From the NCBI GenBank assembly GCA_020429545.1, contig JAGQLF010000064.1:1-5316 (forward strand): 5,316 bases of DNA, given 5' to 3'. The DNA is from Candidatus Dojkabacteria bacterium. Lineage in GTDB: Bacteria > Patescibacteriota > Dojkabacteria > J137. Shown one piece after another: positions 1-2,704 of this stretch (position 1 is its first letter; every line of letters begins with the position of its first letter). The notes beneath the pieces were generated by a model. It saw nothing but the letters and a program-made list of their open reading frames with translations, had not been told where the DNA came from and searched no databases. The position numbers and the translations under genes were made by a program.

Positions 1-1571
1 TCGCCTTGCGCCAATACTGCTAATGCTGTTGCAATATGCTCTATTGATGATTCTTTATGCTCTGTTTTATATTCATTAATCAAATTACTAAAAAATTTAA
101 AATCTGCATTATTCTTTCCTAAAATCTTAGTAATCTTATCTTTGAATTTATTAACTCGCTTACTATTTATTAATTCTAGAGAAGGCACATCCATCAATGA
201 TACTTTTTGTCTTGTAGCACGTTCAATATTAGCTAGCATACGCTTTTCACTTGGACTTACAAATAAAATTGCAGTACCTGAACGTCCAGCTCTACCTGTT
301 CGCCCTATTCTATGCACATAGCTTTCTATATCAAAAGGCATATCGTAATTTATAACATGTGACATTCTGTGCACATCAAGACCTCTTGCTGCAACATCTG
401 TTGCAACTAAAATTGAAACCTTATTGTATTTGAACATATCCAAGCTTCTTTTTCTTTTTGCTTGAGATTTATCTCCATGAAGAGTTGCTACTCTATGTCC
501 ACTATCTGAAAGTTGATTTGATAATATATCTGCAAATCTTTTGGTTCTAACAAAAATTATTGTTTTCTCAACCTCAGCTTTTGCCAATATTTCTAACAAT
601 TTTTCAGCTTTCTGATTTGAATTATGAATAGGCACAATATCTTGATCAACATTCTTGCTTGTATCTCTTTTCTTCATTGAGAATTTTGCAAAATCTACAG
701 CTAAAAACTTTCTCATTAGTGTTTCTACTTGTTTCGAACTAGTTGCTGAAAAGAACAGTGTTTGTCTATATTCTGGTAATGATTTAATGATCTTGTCAAC
801 ATCTTCAATAAATCCCATATCCAGCATTCTGTCTACTTCATCTAATATAAGAGTATCAAACTCATTTGTTTTAATAGCTTTTTGATTTATTAAATCAAGT
901 AATCTACCTGGAGTACCGATTACAAAGTGATGTCTTTTTTGTAAAAAGAACTTTTGATTTTTCATATCTGTTCCACCAATACAAACAACTGAATATATGT
1001 TTGTTCCACCTGATAAACTTCTAAACTCTTTATTAATTTGAAGTGCAAGCTCTCTAGTTGGAGTTACAATCAAAGTTTTTTTATTTGGGTTTTTTATTGC
1101 TTTCTGAATTGTAGGAATTAGAAAAGCTGCAGTCTTGCCACTACCAGTATCCGCAATACCAACAACATCTTGTCCTACAGAGATAGCAGGAATAGCTTGA
1201 TCTTGAATTGGTGTAAGATTAGAAAATCCCTTAGCAATAATATTCTTCTTAATCTTCTCATCCACAGGAAGATCTTCTATTCTAAACATAGGCTTGTAAG
1301 GCGCTTCTTCTTCTAGCTCAATTCTTTTATTTACAAGCTTTTCCACAGGTATATTAATTCCCAGTCTTTGTCTATTTCGACCGTTACCAGATCTTCTACC
1401 TTTAGAGAATCTAGATCTATTAAATGGTCTATTGTCATTTCTCCCATAAGACCTTGAAGATGAACCTCTTTTTTGATCATTTTGACCAGAAGAGTTTCTC
1501 TTTCCATAAAATTTTCGATTTGACCTATTTTTGTTTCTATCAAATCTTTTCGTATTTTGTTTATTTTCCAT
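1..1571 (-). CDS. deaD: DEAD-box ATP-dependent RNA helicase, DeaD/CsdA-like (3' end outside window)
   Basis: ATP-dependent RNA helicase that remodels short RNA duplexes; DeaD/CsdA relatives act in cytoplasmic ribosome assembly, mRNA decay and cold adaptation. Seen: 523 codons from ATG at 1571 without a stop. Residues 1-70 are a basic Arg/Asn/Gly/Ser-rich, probably disordered tail. The two-RecA core follows: Q motif (Q123), motif I ADTGSGKT (140-147), Ia PTRELA (171-176), Ib TPGR (220-223), II DEVD (244-247, in place of DEAD), III SAT (275-277), V ATDVAARGLD (390-399), VI HRIGRTGR (420-427). Residues about 440-523 resemble the DeaD dimerization region, with an AxALAVLAQG stretch at the window edge. 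Whether an RNA-binding domain follows cannot be seen. The ATG is chosen because the frame fits the conserved core directly; no Shine-Dalgarno is visible. A possible promoter and structured leader lie at 1572-1753. Family is certain; the symbol rests on the C-terminal resemblance. Confidence 0.96.
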   Translation of the reverse strand, partial: MENKQNTKRFDRNKNRSNRKFYGKRNSSGQNDQKRGSSSRSYGRNDNRPFNRSRFSKGRRSGNGRNRQRLGINIPVEKLVNKRIELEEEAPYKPMFRIEDLPVDEKIKKNIIAKGFSNLTPIQDQAIPAISVGQDVVGIADTGSGKTAAFLIPTIQKAIKNPNKKTLIVTPTRELALQINKEFRSLSGGTNIYSVVCIGGTDMKNQKFFLQKRHHFVIGTPGRLLDLINQKAIKTNEFDTLILDEVDRMLDMGFIEDVDKIIKSLPEYRQTLFFSATSSKQVETLMRKFLAVDFAKFSMKKRDTSKNVDQDIVPIHNSNQKAEKLLEILAKAEVEKTIIFVRTKRFADILSNQLSDSGHRVATLHGDKSQAKRKRSLDMFKYNKVSILVATDVAARGLDVHRMSHVINYDMPFDIESYVHRIGRTGRAGRSGTAILFVSPSEKRMLANIERATRQKVSLMDVPSLELINSKRVNKFKDKITKILGKNNADFKFFSNLINEYKTEHKESSIEHIATALAVLAQG

Positions 1572-1683
1572 AACAAAACTAATTAAATAAATACAATATC
1601 ATGCATGGCCCAAAAGGGGTCACACATCACGCATTCACCACTACTGATTACGTTAAACTCGGGAAATTTGAAAAACATACTTC

Positions 1684-1700
1684 CGGAGCGTTATGCTCCG
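1684..1700. repeat. Inverted repeat CGGAGC/GCTCCG with 5-nt loop
   Basis: A perfect 6-bp stem, CGGAGC (1684-1689) and GCTCCG (1695-1700), around a 5-nt loop. TT on one side and AA on the other extend it across a bulged C. The octamer TCCGGAGC at 1682-1689 recurs at 1729-1736, so this hairpin can also pair with the neighbouring one. It is not followed by a T-run on either strand and therefore does not look like an intrinsic terminator. Confidence 0.6.
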
Positions 1701-1715
1701 AAATTTTAAAGTGGG

Positions 1716-1736
1716 CCTTAACCAAGGCTCCGGAGC
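1716..1736. repeat. Two overlapping palindromes (CCTTAACCAAGG and GCTCCGGAGC)
   Basis: CCTT-AACC-AAGG (1716-1727) makes a 4-bp stem with a 4-nt loop. It shares its last base with the perfect 10-bp palindrome GCTCCGGAGC (1727-1736). In a minus-strand transcript these would lie within the first few dozen nucleotides of the helicase leader. Confidence 0.55.
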
Positions 1737-1747
1737 AATACGTCTAT

Positions 1748-1753
1748 ATTATA
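1748..1753 (-). promoter_or_regulatory. Probable -10 box (TATAAT) upstream of the helicase leader
   Basis: On the minus strand this reads TATAAT, preceded directly by TG. It lies 10 bases past the stop codon of the small upstream gene and would start transcription around 1741-1744. No good -35 is found: the 17-bp spacing position (1771-1776) reads TGTTTT. The same TGTATAAT octamer precedes the Nudix gene. A perfect -10 is common in AT-rich DNA, so confidence is moderate. Confidence 0.45.
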
Positions 1754-1763
1754 CACTAAAATG

Positions 1764-2090
1764 TTAAGAAAAAACAGCATCTCCGCCAATTTCTGCCTGT
1801 TTCATTCTTTTGTCTATTTTATTATTAAGGTATTGAATAAGCTGATAAATACCTTCTTTTGACTCTGGATCTAATTGAAGTCTATCAATTCCATCTTTAA
1901 ATGTAAGTAAAGATTCTTTTGCAGCAAAAAAACTTGTATTATAGCTTGAATCCCCACTACCTATCTGGGTGATTGCTTTACCAACAATTGCAAGATTTTT
2001 TATTCTTTGTACTGTCTCTGAATCTGGGGTTAGCGAAGTATTTGATTGTTGGTCATTATCTGTTGCTGGATTTGGGTTTTGATCAGACAT
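1764..2090 (-). CDS. Small protein of unknown function, disordered N-terminus
   Basis: I do not recognise this 108-residue protein. Residues 1-25 are rich in Asn, Gln, Asp, Ser, Thr and Pro and are probably disordered. From about 25 to 100 the pattern of Leu/Ile/Val with charged residues suggests two or three helices. A Gly/Ser-containing turn lies near residues 44-50. The last helix is Lys/Asp-rich. There is no cysteine, no tryptophan, no signal peptide and no membrane segment, so it should be cytosolic. It is read from ATG at 2090 to TAA; no Shine-Dalgarno precedes the ATG. It is divergent from the Nudix gene and upstream of the helicase on the same strand, 192 bp away, with a possible separate promoter between them, so they need not form an operon. 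Its length, ATG start and protein-like hydrophobic pattern support a real gene, but no homology can be claimed. Confidence 0.65.
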   Translation of the reverse strand: MSDQNPNPATDNDQQSNTSLTPDSETVQRIKNLAIVGKAITQIGSGDSSYNTSFFAAKESLLTFKDGIDRLQLDPESKEGIYQLIQYLNNKIDKRMKQAEIGGDAVFS

Positions 2091-2098
2091 ATTATATT

Positions 2099-2120
2099 TG
2101 TAATATAAATCAATATTACA
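2099..2120. promoter_or_regulatory. Palindrome TGTAATAT-N6-ATATTACA, possible operator
   Basis: Perfect 8-bp arms, 2099-2106 and 2113-2120, flank a 6-bp spacer. The 14-bp centre-to-centre distance suits a dimeric helix-turn-helix regulator. It overlaps the candidate -10 (2102-2107) of the small minus-strand gene, so a bound repressor would block it. The arms are all but AT-only, so chance is a real alternative. No regulator gene is in the window, and I cannot match the site to a known regulator. Confidence 0.35.
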
Positions 2121-2166
2121 CCAAGAAAAGATATTAGTGAAATTAGGTAACTATTAATATAGTCTG

Positions 2167-2172
2167 TATAAT
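2167..2172 (+). promoter_or_regulatory. Probable -10 box (TATAAT) giving a leaderless Nudix mRNA
   Basis: A consensus TATAAT ends 5 bases before the ATG at 2178. A start 6-7 bases downstream of the box would fall on the first bases of that ATG, and there is no Shine-Dalgarno, so the transcript is probably leaderless or nearly so. The -35 is weak: TTAGGT at 2143-2148 with an 18-bp spacer is the best fit. TG lies directly before the box, as at the helicase promoter. Confidence 0.5.
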
Positions 2173-2177
2173 TAAAT

Positions 2178-2672
2178 ATGAAAAATTATTTTCAAGCATC
2201 ACCAGAAAATCCTTATCATATATCAATTGGTGCTGTTATTTTTAATGAAGATAAAACAAAAATTCTTTGTCACTTTATTGAAAAATATAAAGAGTATGAA
2301 AATCTATATTTATTAATGAGAGAGACAATGCAACCAAATGAAACAATTGAGAATACTTTAAAAAGAGGTACTCTAGAAGAATTTGGAGCAATTGTTGAAA
2401 TAGATCGCTTTTTAGGATCAATAGTAGCTAAAGATGACTGGTTTGGAGAAACCGGAAAGAAAGTCGAAGTTGAAAAAACAACACTATATTTTGAATGTTT
2501 TTTGGTTAATCAAGAAGATTCAAATAGAGTAGACGATGGTACAATAGAGTCTAAAAGTGAACTAGTTTGGCTAGCCCCAAACGTATTAATAGAAAGAATG
2601 GAAACATTTTTTCAAAGATATAGAATTAACAATTTAAACGAAGTTGGAATAATAAAGAGAATTTTGCAGTAG
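2178..2672 (+). CDS. Nudix hydrolase-domain protein with variant Nudix box
   Basis: Cytosolic 164-residue protein of the Nudix superfamily, which hydrolyses nucleoside diphosphates linked to another moiety using Mg2+ or Mn2+; the substrate cannot be told here. Seen: a beta-strand start HISIGAVIF (14-22), then the Nudix box region at about 49-71. Against G-x5-E-x7-R-E-U-x-E-E-x-G-U, the first Gly is Glu49, Glu55 and Arg63 are kept, the Glu after Arg is Gly64, and Glu67-Glu68-Phe-Gly70-Ala71 match the end. The metal-binding EE pair is therefore present. A later strand KTTLYFECFLV (100-110) and an acidic stretch with SELVWL (127-132) fit the rest of the fold. My recollection is that similar RG-x-x-EEFG proteins occur in Patescibacteria, so it may be active. 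No Shine-Dalgarno precedes the ATG; a TATAAT just upstream suggests a leaderless mRNA. It is convergent with secA, and its stop codon sits in a terminator-like hairpin. Confidence 0.88.
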   Translation: MKNYFQASPENPYHISIGAVIFNEDKTKILCHFIEKYKEYENLYLLMRETMQPNETIENTLKRGTLEEFGAIVEIDRFLGSIVAKDDWFGETGKKVEVEKTTLYFECFLVNQEDSNRVDDGTIESKSELVWLAPNVLIERMETFFQRYRINNLNEVGIIKRILQ

Positions 2673-2697
2673 TGTCCAAAAATCTTTGGACACTACT
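2668..2697. terminator. Perfect 13-bp hairpin in the convergent gap, probable bidirectional terminator
   Basis: AGTAGTGTCCAAA (2668-2680), loop AATC, TTTGGACACTACT (2685-2697): a perfect 13-bp stem with a 4-nt loop. It includes the last Nudix codon and its stop (TAG, 2670-2672) and ends 7 bp before the secA stop. The position between two convergent genes fits termination of both. There is no classical T-run after the stem: the plus side continues AAAATATC and the minus side GCAAAATTC. Termination may therefore be weak, factor-assisted, or the hairpin may act as an mRNA 3'-end stabiliser. Confidence 0.65.
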
Positions 2698-2704
2698 AAA
2701 ATAT

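Larger units (their letters stand above)
1572..1743 (-). promoter_or_regulatory. Putative structured 5' leader of the helicase mRNA
   Basis: This segment separates the small upstream gene from the helicase start and is richer in G+C (about 46% for 1604-1745) than the surrounding DNA. If transcription starts near 1742 from the TATAAT at 1748-1753, it would be a leader of about 170 nt. Visible pairings are the self-complementary GCTCCGGAGC (1727-1736), CCTTAACCAAGG (1716-1727, 4-bp stem), CGGAGC-GTTAT-GCTCCG (1684-1700), and a long-range GGCCCA (1607-1612) with TGGGCC (1712-1717) that would close a domain of about 110 nt. The last 30 nt before the ATG are AT-rich and look unstructured. Long structured leaders are known for E. 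coli deaD/csdA and other cold-shock mRNAs, so this role is plausible. I do not recognise a known riboswitch or RNA family. Alternatives are a dispersed palindromic repeat or a small plus-strand gene (1601-1759). Confidence 0.4.
2091..2177. promoter_or_regulatory. Divergent promoter region between the small protein and the Nudix gene
   Basis: An 87-bp, very AT-rich gap between two divergent starts must carry both promoters. Toward the small protein (minus strand) the best -10 candidate is TATATT at 2102-2107, which would give a 5' UTR of only about 5 nt; its -35 is poor. Toward the Nudix gene there is TATAAT at 2167-2172. A palindrome at 2099-2120 overlaps the first of these. No ribosome binding site is visible before either ATG. 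Confidence 0.45.

Noticed and set aside
655..885. Plus-strand open frame of 76 codons
   Set aside because: It lies antisense to the helicase core, across the motif II and III region, and its Ser/Phe/Leu-rich translation is what antisense of that coding sequence gives. It is a shadow frame.
1331..1576. Minus-strand open frame of 81 codons starting at TTG 1576
   Set aside because: It overlaps the helicase N-terminus in another frame. The frame from ATG 1571 runs directly into the conserved helicase motifs, so this one is spurious.
1607..1620. Intrinsic terminator at GGCCC-AAAA-GGGGT
   Set aside because: Only three good base pairs and no T-run follows on either strand.
1604..1745. tRNA, SRP RNA, tmRNA or a known riboswitch in the G+C-rich island
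   Set aside because: No cloverleaf or T-loop GTTCRA, no SRP loop motif apart from a passing CCGGAAG, no tmRNA ends and no riboswitch core that I recognise.
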